Part shown: in pieces, positions 36,352 to 45,513 of the stretch | Layout: each line of letters opens with the position of its first letter | How positions within the stretch are numbered: the first letter of the stretch is position 1 | Assembly: GCA_023414355.1 (NCBI GenBank) | Contig: JAEZOB010000039.1 | Location: forward strand, 1-64,000 | Length of the DNA stretch: 64,000 bases | Direction: 5' to 3' | DNA from: Bacillota bacterium | GTDB lineage: Bacteria > Bacillota > Clostridia > Lachnospirales > Lachnospiraceae | The notes under the pieces: generated by a model | The model's input: the letters and a program-made list of their open reading frames with translations, nothing else | Database searches by the model: none | Told to the model about the DNA's origin: nothing | Program-made: the position numbers and the translations under genes

Positions 36352-37362
36352 ATGAAGCAAGTAGTATTAGGGTCCACAGGGGAAAAGGTCAGTGAATTTT
36401 GTCTCGGTACAATGCTTATGGGGACAGCAATTAACAGGACGACAACCTTTCAGATATTGGATCATTTTATGGGTGAGGGTGGTAATTTTATAGATACTGC
36501 CAACTGTTACACCTGGTGGCTGGGAACAGGGGAATATATCGGAGGCGAAAGTGAGACTTATCTTGGCTTATGGATGAAGGAACGCAAAAACCGTGATCAT
36601 ATTTTTCTGGCCACCAAGGTAGGCGCAGGGCTAAAGGATCCCTATCATATCAGGGATGCGAACGGTGTACCGGATTGGGACCGAGCTCGCAAGGAGTATG
36701 AAGGTCTGTCCAGAGAGACCATTAGACGGGAAGTGGAGAATAGCTTAAGAAGATTGAAAACAGACTATATCGACCTCTACATGACGCATGCCTACGATCC
36801 AAACACTCCTATTGAGGAGACTCTGGGAACCATGCATGAGCTGGTTCAGGAAGGAAAAATCCGCTATATCGGCGCTAGTAACTTAACCACTGCACAGTTA
36901 AAGGAAGCGAATGCCCTTAGTCAAAAGAAGGGCTGGACTCCTTATACAGTCCTACAGCAGGAATATTCCTATATTCATCCGAAACAGGACGCTGATATGG
37001 GCATTACCAGTCATGGAGATCAGGAGATGTTCGACTATGTAAAGAGTAGTAACATGGCCTTTATGGCTTATTCTCCTCTTCTGAAAGGCATCTATACCAA
37101 TGCTGAGAAAAGAAATCAGTATTATAACTGGAGCCAGTACAATTCACAAGAAAACATCAAAAAGCTCGCTTTGGTAGAAGAACAAGCCAACAAACTTAAC
37201 ATCACCGGCAATCAGCTTGTCCTGGCATGGATGTTACAATGTCAGCCGAAAATCATTCCTCTTCTCGGGTTCAGTCGGATTGAGCAGTACCTTGAGGATA
37301 TCAAGGCATACACCATCGAGGTTCCGAGGGAAGTAATCGATTTGATGAACACCGTTAATTAA
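36352..37362 (+). CDS. aldo/keto reductase
   Basis: A 336-residue TIM-barrel oxidoreductase with FIDTANCYTWW (Asp and Tyr of the active site), LATKVG (Lys) and YMTHAYDP (His). The C-terminal NAD(P)-binding residues are near IPLLGFSRIEQ. It resembles the YajO/Tas-like group; the substrate is unknown. ATG 36352 follows GGAGAAGC, while the in-frame ATG at 36340 contains that site. It lies 64 bases after the iron-sulfur reductase and is probably co-transcribed. A long hairpin ends the unit. Confidence 0.93.
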   Translation: MKQVVLGSTGEKVSEFCLGTMLMGTAINRTTTFQILDHFMGEGGNFIDTANCYTWWLGTGEYIGGESETYLGLWMKERKNRDHIFLATKVGAGLKDPYHIRDANGVPDWDRARKEYEGLSRETIRREVENSLRRLKTDYIDLYMTHAYDPNTPIEETLGTMHELVQEGKIRYIGASNLTTAQLKEANALSQKKGWTPYTVLQQEYSYIHPKQDADMGITSHGDQEMFDYVKSSNMAFMAYSPLLKGIYTNAEKRNQYYNWSQYNSQENIKKLALVEEQANKLNITGNQLVLAWMLQCQPKIIPLLGFSRIEQYLEDIKAYTIEVPREVIDLMNTVN

Positions 37363-37380
37363 AATAGTATAAAACATAAT

Positions 37381-37483
37381 TAAGCCTGCATCCGTCACAG
37401 TAAGTTATTTCTGTATCGGAATTGTTTTATTCCAATTCTGATATAGAGTATAAATCTATCGAGGCCCCCCGGATGCAGGCTTA
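37381..37483. terminator. long double hairpin terminator
   Basis: Outer 14-bp stem TAAGCCTGCATCCG/CGGATGCAGGCTTA is perfect. An inner stem CTGTATCGGAATTG with CCAATTCTGATATAG pairs through with wobbles. TTTTAT follows on the plus strand. Confidence 0.7.
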
Positions 37484-37611
37484 TTTTATATTCTGTTAAA
37501 CATTAATAATTCCTTAAGAATACTGATGTCTGTTGTTTCTTCATGAGTTCGGTGTTATAATTTTTAAGTAATTTTACCAGATACAAAATATGAGGGGAAT
37601 GAGGATTTATT

Positions 37612-39306
37612 ATGAGAAACAGAAAAATAATACCTGCTTTACTGTTTACACTTATTTTCGTAGCGGGATTACTTGCCGGATTCAACAGCATGATTGGTGG
37701 TCAAACCATGCGGGCTGAAGCAGGTAAAAAGATCAAATCAACTGATAAGATCTCAAAAACGATCGGTAAGCTTGAAATCTGTGTGGATCCCAGAATCGAA
37801 CTGCTTACAGCCTTACAGCAACAGGCTGACTATCAAATCCTTACGAGATTGGATTTTACCTACAAAGACGAAATGAAAGAATATTTCAGTCAATACAGAA
37901 ACCATACAGCAATAAAAAGCTTTGATCAGCTTAGTAAGTCCGGCTTTAATTATAACGCACCACCGGCGGTTATGTTATATGTAAGCAATCCTCCTGATTT
38001 AAGGATTATGCGTAAATTCGATGAAGAGCTGGTGAATAGAGCAACGAATCAGAAACAATTGAATTCCTTCATCGATGATATGAGAAGCTACAGTAAGGAT
38101 ACGAATTTTCAGAAATTCTATCAGCAGCATACCCCCTTATATAAAACGATGGTTAATCAGGTATATCAGGATATTAAGGATATGGATCTGATCGCTACCT
38201 TGGACAGTTATTATGGAATGGAGGCCAGCTCCTATCATCTTGTCCTTTCTCCGATGCTTCACAGCGGTGGGTACGGACCTTCCCTTAAGACCAAGAAAGG
38301 TCTGGATATCTACGGTATCATCGGGCCTGATCAGATCGTAGAGGGAAAAGATGGCACATCTTTGCCTGCTTACTCAGTGGGGGGCATACAATCTATTATA
38401 TGGCATGAATTCAGCCACTCCTTTGTAAATCCTACGACCAGGAAATCCTTAAAAGAAATCAATCAGTATGATAAGCTTTTTACACCCATCGAGGGCAGAA
38501 TGAGTGCTCAAGCCTATACTAATTGGGAGACCTGTGTCAATGAGCATATCATAAGAGCTATCACTGCACGGATGATTTATCTTACCTCCGGTAAAGAGGC
38601 TGGAGATCAGGCGATTGCTTACGAGAAAACAAACTCCTTCTTCTATGTACCTGCTTTATGCGAAAGTCTCGAATATTACGAAGGTCATCGGGACTCCTAT
38701 CCCACCTTTGAAAGCTATTATCCTGAACTGGTCAAGGTGTTTAAGAAGCTCGCGGAACAAAAGCTTTCGGATGAATTCTATATCAATGATTTTGTGGGAC
38801 CGATTAATGCTGCCTTTCAATATACAGATACGTTGGGCGTGGTAATTATTACCCCTACAAAGGAAGCAGATAAAAAGACCCAAGATAAGATCCATGATTA
38901 TGCTGTCATAATTCGAAACCTCTTCTTCAAGAATGCCAAATTATTAACTGATGCCGAAGCCTTGAAACAGGAACTTGGAGATTCCCTGATTATCACTTAC
39001 GGTACCGTAGACGGAAACCTTTGGCTAAAGCATTATAAAGATACCTTTCCCTTTCACATTGAGAAAGATCGAATTGTAGCTGATCAAAGCTATGAAGGTA
39101 CTGATTTGCAATTCATATCTGTACTGCCTAATCCGCAGAATACCAAACGACCACTATTGATTTATACTGCACAGAAAGCGGAGAGCATGCTGGATATCAA
39201 TAGTATATCTCACGGTCCTACTGACTATGTCATTGCTAAGGATAACGAAGAGATAAAATCCGGTTCCTATATTAAAAACAATGGGACTTGGGGCTTTACA
39301 AAATAA
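37612..39306 (+). CDS. exported DUF4932-type protein with zinc-metallopeptidase motif
   Basis: A 564-residue protein with an N-terminal signal or anchor helix (about 7-25). The central domain carries HEFSH (His265, Glu266, His269) followed by a downstream Glu-rich helix (NWETCVNEHIIRA), the arrangement of a gluzincin-like site in the DUF4932 family. The last 150 residues (about 405 on) are a separate domain with GVVIITPTKEADKK and the end TDYVIAKDN. It is probably a peptidase acting outside the cell, but activity and substrate are unproven. AGGGGAATGAGG lies before the ATG. It is a single gene with its own terminator. Confidence 0.78.
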   Translation: MRNRKIIPALLFTLIFVAGLLAGFNSMIGGQTMRAEAGKKIKSTDKISKTIGKLEICVDPRIELLTALQQQADYQILTRLDFTYKDEMKEYFSQYRNHTAIKSFDQLSKSGFNYNAPPAVMLYVSNPPDLRIMRKFDEELVNRATNQKQLNSFIDDMRSYSKDTNFQKFYQQHTPLYKTMVNQVYQDIKDMDLIATLDSYYGMEASSYHLVLSPMLHSGGYGPSLKTKKGLDIYGIIGPDQIVEGKDGTSLPAYSVGGIQSIIWHEFSHSFVNPTTRKSLKEINQYDKLFTPIEGRMSAQAYTNWETCVNEHIIRAITARMIYLTSGKEAGDQAIAYEKTNSFFYVPALCESLEYYEGHRDSYPTFESYYPELVKVFKKLAEQKLSDEFYINDFVGPINAAFQYTDTLGVVIITPTKEADKKTQDKIHDYAVIIRNLFFKNAKLLTDAEALKQELGDSLIITYGTVDGNLWLKHYKDTFPFHIEKDRIVADQSYEGTDLQFISVLPNPQNTKRPLLIYTAQKAESMLDINSISHGPTDYVIAKDNEEIKSGSYIKNNGTWGFTK

Positions 39307-39320
39307 TCCATATCCAAGTA

Positions 39321-39364
39321 AAGGACTGACTCAGGTTTGCTTTCAGTCGAATGAGACAGTCCTT
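39321..39364 (+). terminator. terminator after the DUF4932 gene
   Basis: AAGGACTG-A-CTC pairs with GAG-A-CAGTCCTT; a weak U-tract follows. Confidence 0.6.
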
Positions 39365-39376
39365 ATATAAATGAAA

Positions 39377-39422
39377 AGGCGTATTACAAACTGACAGTAA
39401 ACCGTTAGTCTGTAATACGCCT
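39377..39422 (-). terminator. terminator of groESL
   Basis: AGGCGTATTACA/TGTAATACGCCT (12 bp), with TTTT following on the minus strand. Confidence 0.8.
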
Positions 39423-39476
39423 ATTTCTATATTATTTTCATACTATCATTCCAAATGGGACCAGTTCAGAATGGAA

Positions 39477-41099
39477 TTACATCATACCCATTCCGCCGGC
39501 ACCTGCAGGCATTGCAGGCTCGTTGGTCTTAATGTTGGCAACTACAGATTCTGTAGTTAATAAGGTAGATGCAACACTGGTAGCGTTCTGAAGTGCGCTT
39601 CTTGTAACCTTGGTAGGATCAAGAATACCAGCCTGAACCATATCTACATAGTCCTCAGCCAATACATCAAAGCCGATACCGGTCTTGCCTTCCTTAACCT
39701 TGCTGATGACAACGGCGCCTTCCATACCTGCATTGTTTACGATGCAGTTCAGAGGAGCTTCTAAAGCCTTCAGGATGATATTCGCACCGGTCTTCTCATC
39801 GCCGTGTAAGGTCTCAGCATACTTAGCAACTTCCTTGGAAGCATGGATGTATGCGGAGCCACCGCCTGCTACGATACCTTCCTCAACTGCTGCTCTGGTA
39901 GCTGCAAGAGCATCTTCCATACGAAGCTTATTCTCTTTCATCTCGGTCTCGGTTGCTGCACCTACTCTAATCACAGCTACACCACCGGCAAGCTTAGCAA
40001 GTCTTTCCTGCAATTTCTCTTTATCGAATTCAGAAGTGGTCTCTTCGATCTGAGCCTTAATCTGGCTGATTCTCTGAGCAATCTCATTCTTGTTGCCTTC
40101 ACCGTCAACAACAATGGTATTTTCCTTCTGTACCTTAACGGATTTCGCACGGCCTAACTGCTCTAATGTGGTTTCCTTAAGGTCAAGGCCTAATTCATCG
40201 GAGATTACTGTACCGCCGGTTAAGATCGCGATATCCTGAAGCATTGCCTTTCTTCTGTCGCCATAGCCGGGAGCCTTTACAGCTACTGCGATAAAGGTGC
40301 CTCTTAATTTATTGAGAACTAAGGTGGTAAGAGCTTCACCCTCTACATCCTCAGCAATGATAAGTAATCTTGCTCCTGTCTGAACAATCTGTTCCAATAC
40401 CGGTAAGACTTCCTGAATGTTGGAGATCTTCTTATCGGTAATCAGGATATATGGATTCTCAAGGTTTGCTTCCATCTTATCCATATCAGTACACATATAA
40501 GCGGATACATAACCACGGTCAAACTGCATACCTTCTACCAAGTCAAGCTCTGTCTTCATCGTCTTAGACTCTTCGATGGTGATAACGCCATCATTAGATA
40601 CCTTCTCCATCGCATCAGCAACCAGCTGACCTACTTCATCGTCACCTGCTGAGATAGCAGCTACTCTTGCGATCTGCTCCTTACCCTTTAAAGTAGCACT
40701 CATCTTTAAGATGGTATCTACTGCCACATCGGTAGCCTTCTTCATACCTTTTCTTAAGATAATCGGGTTTGCGCCTGCTGCCAGGTTCTTAATCCCCTCA
40801 GTGATCATTGCCTGCGCAAGAACTGTTGCGGTTGTGGTTCCGTCACCTGCAACATCGTTGGTCTTGGTAGCAACCTCTTTTACAAGCTGTGCTCCCATAT
40901 TCTCAAAGGGATCTTCCAGCTCAATTTCCTTTGCGATGGTAACACCGTCATTGGTAATAAGAGGTGCACCGAAGGATTTGTCAAGAACGACATTTCTACC
41001 CTTAGGTCCAAGGGTAACCTTTACTGTATTCGCCAATTTATTTGCGCCAACCTCAAGGGCTGCTCTGGCTTCTGCGCCATATTTAATTTCTTTTGCCAT
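39477..41099 (-). CDS. groEL: chaperonin GroEL
   Basis: A 540-residue chaperonin with the ATPase motif GDGTTTATVLA (about 86), KVTLGPKGRNVVLD, and the GGM-type tail ending GAGGMGMM. It forms the 14-mer that folds proteins with GroES. It follows groES by 21 bases in one operon under CIRCE control. Confidence 0.99.
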   Translation of the reverse strand: MAKEIKYGAEARAALEVGANKLANTVKVTLGPKGRNVVLDKSFGAPLITNDGVTIAKEIELEDPFENMGAQLVKEVATKTNDVAGDGTTTATVLAQAMITEGIKNLAAGANPIILRKGMKKATDVAVDTILKMSATLKGKEQIARVAAISAGDDEVGQLVADAMEKVSNDGVITIEESKTMKTELDLVEGMQFDRGYVSAYMCTDMDKMEANLENPYILITDKKISNIQEVLPVLEQIVQTGARLLIIAEDVEGEALTTLVLNKLRGTFIAVAVKAPGYGDRRKAMLQDIAILTGGTVISDELGLDLKETTLEQLGRAKSVKVQKENTIVVDGEGNKNEIAQRISQIKAQIEETTSEFDKEKLQERLAKLAGGVAVIRVGAATETEMKENKLRMEDALAATRAAVEEGIVAGGGSAYIHASKEVAKYAETLHGDEKTGANIILKALEAPLNCIVNNAGMEGAVVISKVKEGKTGIGFDVLAEDYVDMVQAGILDPTKVTRSALQNATSVASTLLTTESVVANIKTNEPAMPAGAGGMGMM

Positions 41100-41120
41100 G
41101 GTTTGATCTCTCCTTTATAA

Positions 41121-41408
41121 TTAGTCTTCTACTACTGCAACAATATCATTTTGTTTTACGATAATGAATTCCTCATCCTCAAGCTTAACTTCGGTTCCGG
41201 CATATTTTGAATAGATTACCTTATCGCCGACCTTCACCTGCATCACAACTTCCTTGCCATCAACCATTCCGCCCGGACCAACTGCTACAACAGAAGCCTG
41301 CTGCGGTTTTTCTTTTGCCTGACCCGGTAATACAATACCTGATTTTGTTGTTTCTTCGGCAACTAACTGCTTTAATACTACCTTATCTCCTAATGGTACT
41401 AACTTCAT
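41121..41408 (-). CDS. groES: co-chaperonin GroES
   Basis: 95 residues. It begins MKLVPLGDKVVLK and has the mobile loop ETTKSGIVLP and the end YSKYAGTEVKLEDEEF...VKQNDIVAVVE. It caps GroEL. GGAGGAATT stands before the ATG, and the CIRCE operator lies about 60 bases upstream. Confidence 0.98.
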   Translation of the reverse strand: MKLVPLGDKVVLKQLVAEETTKSGIVLPGQAKEKPQQASVVAVGPGGMVDGKEVVMQVKVGDKVIYSKYAGTEVKLEDEEFIIVKQNDIVAVVED

Positions 41409-41465
41409 TTCGTAATTCCTCCTTCAAAATTCATTCTTACAATAGATTAATCGTTTTTGTGATTA

Positions 41466-41492
41466 TTAGCACTCTTTACTGTTGAGTGCTAA
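41466..41492. promoter_or_regulatory. CIRCE operator (HrcA binding site)
   Basis: TTAGCACTC-N9-GAGTGCTAA is the exact CIRCE consensus. Heat shock relieves HrcA repression of groESL. Confidence 0.97.
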
Positions 41493-41502
41493 CCTGCTTT
41501 AT

Positions 41503-41531
41503 ATATTAGTAAATTTGCCTTTAAAGTGCAA
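41503..41531 (-). promoter_or_regulatory. groESL promoter
   Basis: TTGCAC (41531-41526), 17 bp, TAATAT (41508-41503), which places the start site next to CIRCE. Confidence 0.7.
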
Positions 41532-41663
41532 CCCCATTTCCATTCAAATTCTCTAGCAAATTTAATAATTTCTGGCTCTAGCTCTTCTTTTCTCTTGTTT
41601 TCTCATTTTTTCTTAATTTTAACTTTTTTCAGGAAATATATTCCACAAAATGAAATAACAAAG

Positions 41664-41694
41664 AAAAAGGGGCTGTTGCAAAATGCCCCTTTTT
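41664..41694 (-). terminator. terminator of the DUF2225-DUF6062 unit
   Basis: AAAAAGGGGC/GCCCCTTTTT stem with a CTGTTGCAAAAT loop; T-rich on both sides. Confidence 0.8.
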
Positions 41695-41770
41695 AATCCT
41701 TTATCTATGGTCACGCAATATTCAGGCATAATCCACATACATAGTATATTCCATGTCAGGAATTATATAC

Positions 41771-42478
41771 CTACCAGAGCTTCTGCATGGTTCGGGGAAG
41801 GGCATCCTTAGCGTTCTTCCAGGGCTCCTCCTGGTAACGGTAATCAAATTTATTGATGAACCACTCTAAATCCTCTCTGACACGCTTCATATTCTCAAGA
41901 TAAAGCTTATTCAACAGCTTCATGAAGCTGGTAAGCTCTTCTCCTCTTAAACACTTCGGTGCTGCTTCATATAGGTCAGCGTAATGACTGGTACAAAAGC
42001 CCTTGCATTTCGAAAACTTCCCACGAAACTCCTCACTGGTATGATATAGATGAAATATGGTAGCGATATAACGTTCTATGGTTTGATTAATCTTATCACA
42101 GATAAAGCAGGCTTCATCGAGCTCGTGAAGATGTTCGGTTAACTTAGCCGGTACAATCTTCTTACGAAACAGGGCTGTTGGGGCAGATATCTCCTCTGCC
42201 GCAGTAAGCTTCTCAACATCCTTCATCAGCTTGTCCATTTGCGATTGTAATATCAATGCCAACCCAAGCCGATTCTGATTCTGATACAGCATACCGAGAT
42301 GCTTTTCACAAAACCCAAGTCTTGAGGTCATCTCCCGGACATCATCCTCCATATAGCTTGGCCCCATTGTAAACTCGATTGCACCGGCTTCCAGCTTCTG
42401 AACCATCGAACATACCGGACATTCACAATCAGTATCGAATGCTTCATTCACCGGAATGGTATATAGTTTTTCCTTCAA
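41771..42478 (-). CDS. DUF6062 family protein
   Basis: A 235-residue helical cytoplasmic protein with paired cysteine motifs CPVC (about 21), FCEKH (about 57), CFIC (about 127) and FCTSH (about 162). The pattern suggests two metal-binding halves produced by an internal duplication. This matches the DUF6062 family of clostridia, whose function is unknown. It follows the DUF2225 gene by 15 bases in the same unit, which also encodes a cysteine-rich metal-site protein. Confidence 0.8.
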   Translation of the reverse strand: MKEKLYTIPVNEAFDTDCECPVCSMVQKLEAGAIEFTMGPSYMEDDVREMTSRLGFCEKHLGMLYQNQNRLGLALILQSQMDKLMKDVEKLTAAEEISAPTALFRKKIVPAKLTEHLHELDEACFICDKINQTIERYIATIFHLYHTSEEFRGKFSKCKGFCTSHYADLYEAAPKCLRGEELTSFMKLLNKLYLENMKRVREDLEWFINKFDYRYQEEPWKNAKDALPRTMQKLW

Positions 42479-42493
42479 AACTTTATCCTGCCT

Positions 42494-43339
42494 TTATGTG
42501 GTTTTTTGCTCCTTAATCTTTTCCTTAATATCTCTAGCCTTCTCCTTGATACGTTCATTGGCTTCCTTGGATATCAGGACTCTGGAAATCCATCTGCTGG
42601 CCTCATCGTATTTACCTATTCTTCTTGCAAGTTCAGCCATAAGCAGTGTCATAGTGCTTTCGTCCATTCCGCACAAAGGAAAGCTCTCATTACTGAAGGC
42701 TTCATCAAAGCCTACATAGGCTTTAGAGATAAAATCCAGCTCTTCTTTATCCATATCTTCAATCTGTTTCTTATAATCAGGGGTATCCTTCGGAAGGCTC
42801 TCCGCTTTTCCTCTGAGAACCCATGCGGTCTTCAGACAGGTATACGCTCTTTCCGAAGTTTTAGATTTCTTGACAACAGCATTCACCAAAGCCAGTTTAT
42901 GCCTTGCAAGTGCATCATCATAGGTAAAGATGGGACCAGTATCTTTCATTCCCTTAAAATTAGCTGAAATATTTTTCTTGATAAGCTGGGCTTGCGCTCC
43001 CGTAACATATTTAAAGAAGCGGTTTAGAGCGGAAAAGCCACAGAGAGGGCATACGATTGCGTCATACTTCAAGGGATCCATGAATTGATAGACCGGACGC
43101 AGATCCGGATCTAGACTGAGCAGCTTTACTTTTCCCGATTTAACCTGCTTGGTTTTAAATTCACGATCGCATACGGGACAGGTAAAGGTTTTGTCAAATA
43201 TAATGTCTTCTTCCTGAAAAGTCGGCTTATCTTTATCCTCCGGCTTCCCAGCTGCCTCTTTCTCTTTTTCTTCATAAACGTTCATGTCGGACAAATTACC
43301 TAATCCGAATGCCTCTAATCCTGAAAATAAATTAGCCAC
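42494..43339 (-). CDS. DUF2225 family protein
   Basis: 281 residues. The N-terminal zinc-ribbon-like part has CPVCDREF (about 55) and CPLCGFSAL (about 98), linked by the conserved YDAIVCPLCG segment. The remainder is helical with TPR-like repeats (residues about 150-270). DUF2225 proteins are widespread in Firmicutes and Spirochaetes and have no established role. It is the first gene of a two-gene unit. Confidence 0.85.
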   Translation of the reverse strand: MANLFSGLEAFGLGNLSDMNVYEEKEKEAAGKPEDKDKPTFQEEDIIFDKTFTCPVCDREFKTKQVKSGKVKLLSLDPDLRPVYQFMDPLKYDAIVCPLCGFSALNRFFKYVTGAQAQLIKKNISANFKGMKDTGPIFTYDDALARHKLALVNAVVKKSKTSERAYTCLKTAWVLRGKAESLPKDTPDYKKQIEDMDKEELDFISKAYVGFDEAFSNESFPLCGMDESTMTLLMAELARRIGKYDEASRWISRVLISKEANERIKEKARDIKEKIKEQKTT

Positions 43340-43431
43340 TGTTATCCCTCATTTCCTATTGTTTTTTCCATATGTTAAGCCATTCATGAATGTTAGTTAC
43401 TATATATCCGCGTAGGATGCCGTATTAGCCG

Positions 43432-43537
43432 TGAAGAACAGGGAGTAAGCACCGTAAACGTGAATTTATGAACTGTAAATTCACGTTGCGTACCTTAGCG
43501 GTTCTTCAAGATAATTCTGGTGCTTTTAGAATTATCT
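43432..43537. repeat. nested inverted repeats downstream of glnS
   Basis: Outer TGAAGAAC/GTTCTTCA (43432-43439, 43501-43508) encloses a perfect 12-bp stem AACGTGAATTTA/TAAATTCACGTT (43457-43468, 43476-43487). A second hairpin AGATAATTCT/AGAATTATCT (43509-43537) overlaps the glnS stop. The latter may terminate glnS. The nested pair resembles a mobile palindromic element. Confidence 0.55.
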
Positions 43538-45239
43538 ATTCCGGCTTATAAGAACTCTTCAGTGATACGATCCGATTAAATACCGGCAATGTCTCTGATG
43601 AATCCTTGCAGTCCAAACAGAAGAAGCCCTGTCTTAAGAATTGGAAGCTTTCAGGTGCTTTTGCTCCACGAATACTCGGTTCAACGTAGCAATTCTTCAA
43701 TATAGTGATGGAATTCGGGTTTAGGTTCAGGCTTCCGTCTTCATTATAGACACCCTTCTCCTCATCGACGATATTTTCGTACAATCTTACCTCTGCCTTG
43801 ATCGCTGTCTGTGCCGCTACCCAGTGAATGGTTCCCTTTACCTTACGTGCATTGAAGCCTGACCCGCTCTTAGTCTCAGGATCATAGGTGCAATGTACTT
43901 CGGTCACTTTACCATTTTCATCCGTGACATAATTCTGACAGGTCACGAAATAGGCATTCATCAGACGTACTTCATTACCGGGGAACAGGCGGAAATACTT
44001 TTTGGGAGGCTCAATCATGAAATCATCGCGTTCGATGTATAATTCCCTACCGAAGGGAACCTGTCTGACACCCATCTCTTCATTTTCCTGATTATTCATA
44101 GCTTCCAGATATTCTATCTGTCCTTCCGGATAATTTGTGATAATCAGCTTAATCGGATCCAGAACAGCCATGATTCTGGGACGTTTCAGCTTTAGGTCCT
44201 CTCTGATACAGTATTCCAGCATACTATAATCCACTGAGCTCTGGCTCTTAGATACACCGCACAGCTCCATAAACATCTGGAGAGATTCGGGAGTAAATCC
44301 GCGTCTCCTTAGTGCGCTGATGGATACCAGCCTGGGATCATCCCAACCATCTACAATTCCTTCCTCAACAAGTCTCTTAATATATCTCTTACCGGTAATA
44401 ACATTGGTAAGATACATCTTTGCAAATTCAATCTGCTTCGGAGGATACTCATATTCCAACTCGCGAACCACCCAATCATATAAGGGACGATGATCTTCAA
44501 ATTCCAAGGTACAGATTGAATGGGTAACTCCCTCAATTGCATCCTCAATTGGATGTGCAAAATCATACATCGGATAAATACACCATTGATCTCCTGTATT
44601 ATGATGTGTCATCCTGGCTACACGGTAGATGACCGGATCTCTCATATTAATATTAGGAGATGTCATATCGATTTTCGCGCGAAGTACCTTGGAGCCATCG
44701 GGGTATTTACCCTCCTTCATCTCTTCAAACAATTGAAGGTTCTCTAAGGTACTACGATCACGGTAAGGACTGTTCTTTCCGGGCTCTGTGAGGGTCCCAC
44801 GGTACTCTCTGATTTCCTCTGCTGTCAGATCACATACAAAGGCTTTTCCCTTCTTAATCAGTTTGATAGCTCCTTCATACATCTGTCCAAAATAATCCGA
44901 TGCAAAAAACAGACGGTCTTCAAAGTCGCCACCAATCCATTTTACATCCTCAATAATAGAATCTACAAATTCTGTCTTCTCCTTCGTAGGATTAGTATCA
45001 TCAAAACGAAGGTTGAATTTCCCACCGTATTTCTTAGCTAACCCATAATTCAAAAGGATGGACTTCGCATGTCCGATATGAAGGTAGCCGTTCGGTTCAG
45101 GAGGAAATCTGGTTACGATGCTCTTAACCTTCCCTTCCTCTAAGTCTTTATCAATAATCATTTCGATAAAGTTTTTGGAAACAGTCTCCTTTTCCGTTGC
45201 TTCCAACGCTTTTTCTTCTGTCGCTTCTTTATTTTCCAT
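43536..45239 (-). CDS. glnS: glutaminyl-tRNA synthetase
   Basis: A 567-residue class I synthetase. The HIGH box lies in PEPNGYLHIGHAKS, and the family segments GWDDPRLVSISALRRRG and YCIREDLK are present. Where most bacterial GlnRS have VMSKRKL as the KMSKS loop, this one reads VITGKRYIKRLV. The C-terminal anticodon-binding beta-barrels are complete. It charges tRNA-Gln directly, an alternative to the amidotransferase route common in Firmicutes. ATG 45239 follows GGAGG; the longer frame to 45326 is rejected. No T-box leader was found. Confidence 0.95.
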   Translation of the reverse strand: MENKEATEEKALEATEKETVSKNFIEMIIDKDLEEGKVKSIVTRFPPEPNGYLHIGHAKSILLNYGLAKKYGGKFNLRFDDTNPTKEKTEFVDSIIEDVKWIGGDFEDRLFFASDYFGQMYEGAIKLIKKGKAFVCDLTAEEIREYRGTLTEPGKNSPYRDRSTLENLQLFEEMKEGKYPDGSKVLRAKIDMTSPNINMRDPVIYRVARMTHHNTGDQWCIYPMYDFAHPIEDAIEGVTHSICTLEFEDHRPLYDWVVRELEYEYPPKQIEFAKMYLTNVITGKRYIKRLVEEGIVDGWDDPRLVSISALRRRGFTPESLQMFMELCGVSKSQSSVDYSMLEYCIREDLKLKRPRIMAVLDPIKLIITNYPEGQIEYLEAMNNQENEEMGVRQVPFGRELYIERDDFMIEPPKKYFRLFPGNEVRLMNAYFVTCQNYVTDENGKVTEVHCTYDPETKSGSGFNARKVKGTIHWVAAQTAIKAEVRLYENIVDEEKGVYNEDGSLNLNPNSITILKNCYVEPSIRGAKAPESFQFLRQGFFCLDCKDSSETLPVFNRIVSLKSSYKPE

Positions 45240-45458
45240 GAAAAACCTCCCAGTAATTAATCTATTGGTTTGTTGTATCGTGCAGACATATGTCGAATTA
45301 GTAAATATTATCATGAACACGCTCAAAACAAAGCATTCAAGTAAAAATATATGTTATATAATACCACAAATCGGCTTAACTTAAAAGTAAAAATTAAAAA
45401 TACAACGCATAGAGTAAACAGTTCATCCGTAACAATCAGATCTTTCCTTATAAACAAA

Positions 45459-45492
45459 ATGAGGCTGATCGTTCCTCTCAGATCAGCCTCAT
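45459..45492 (-). terminator. terminator of the SleB-like gene
   Basis: ATGAGGCTGATC/GATCAGCCTCAT (12 bp), loop of 10, TTTTG on the minus strand. Confidence 0.8.
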
Positions 45493-45513
45493 CATTTATA
45501 TATTCTTTCTCTA

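Noticed and set aside
39685..41106. Plus-strand frames across groEL
   Set aside because: Antisense shadows of a highly conserved gene.
45240..45458. T-box leader for glnS
   Set aside because: No T-box sequence or large stem I structure is seen in the short upstream region.
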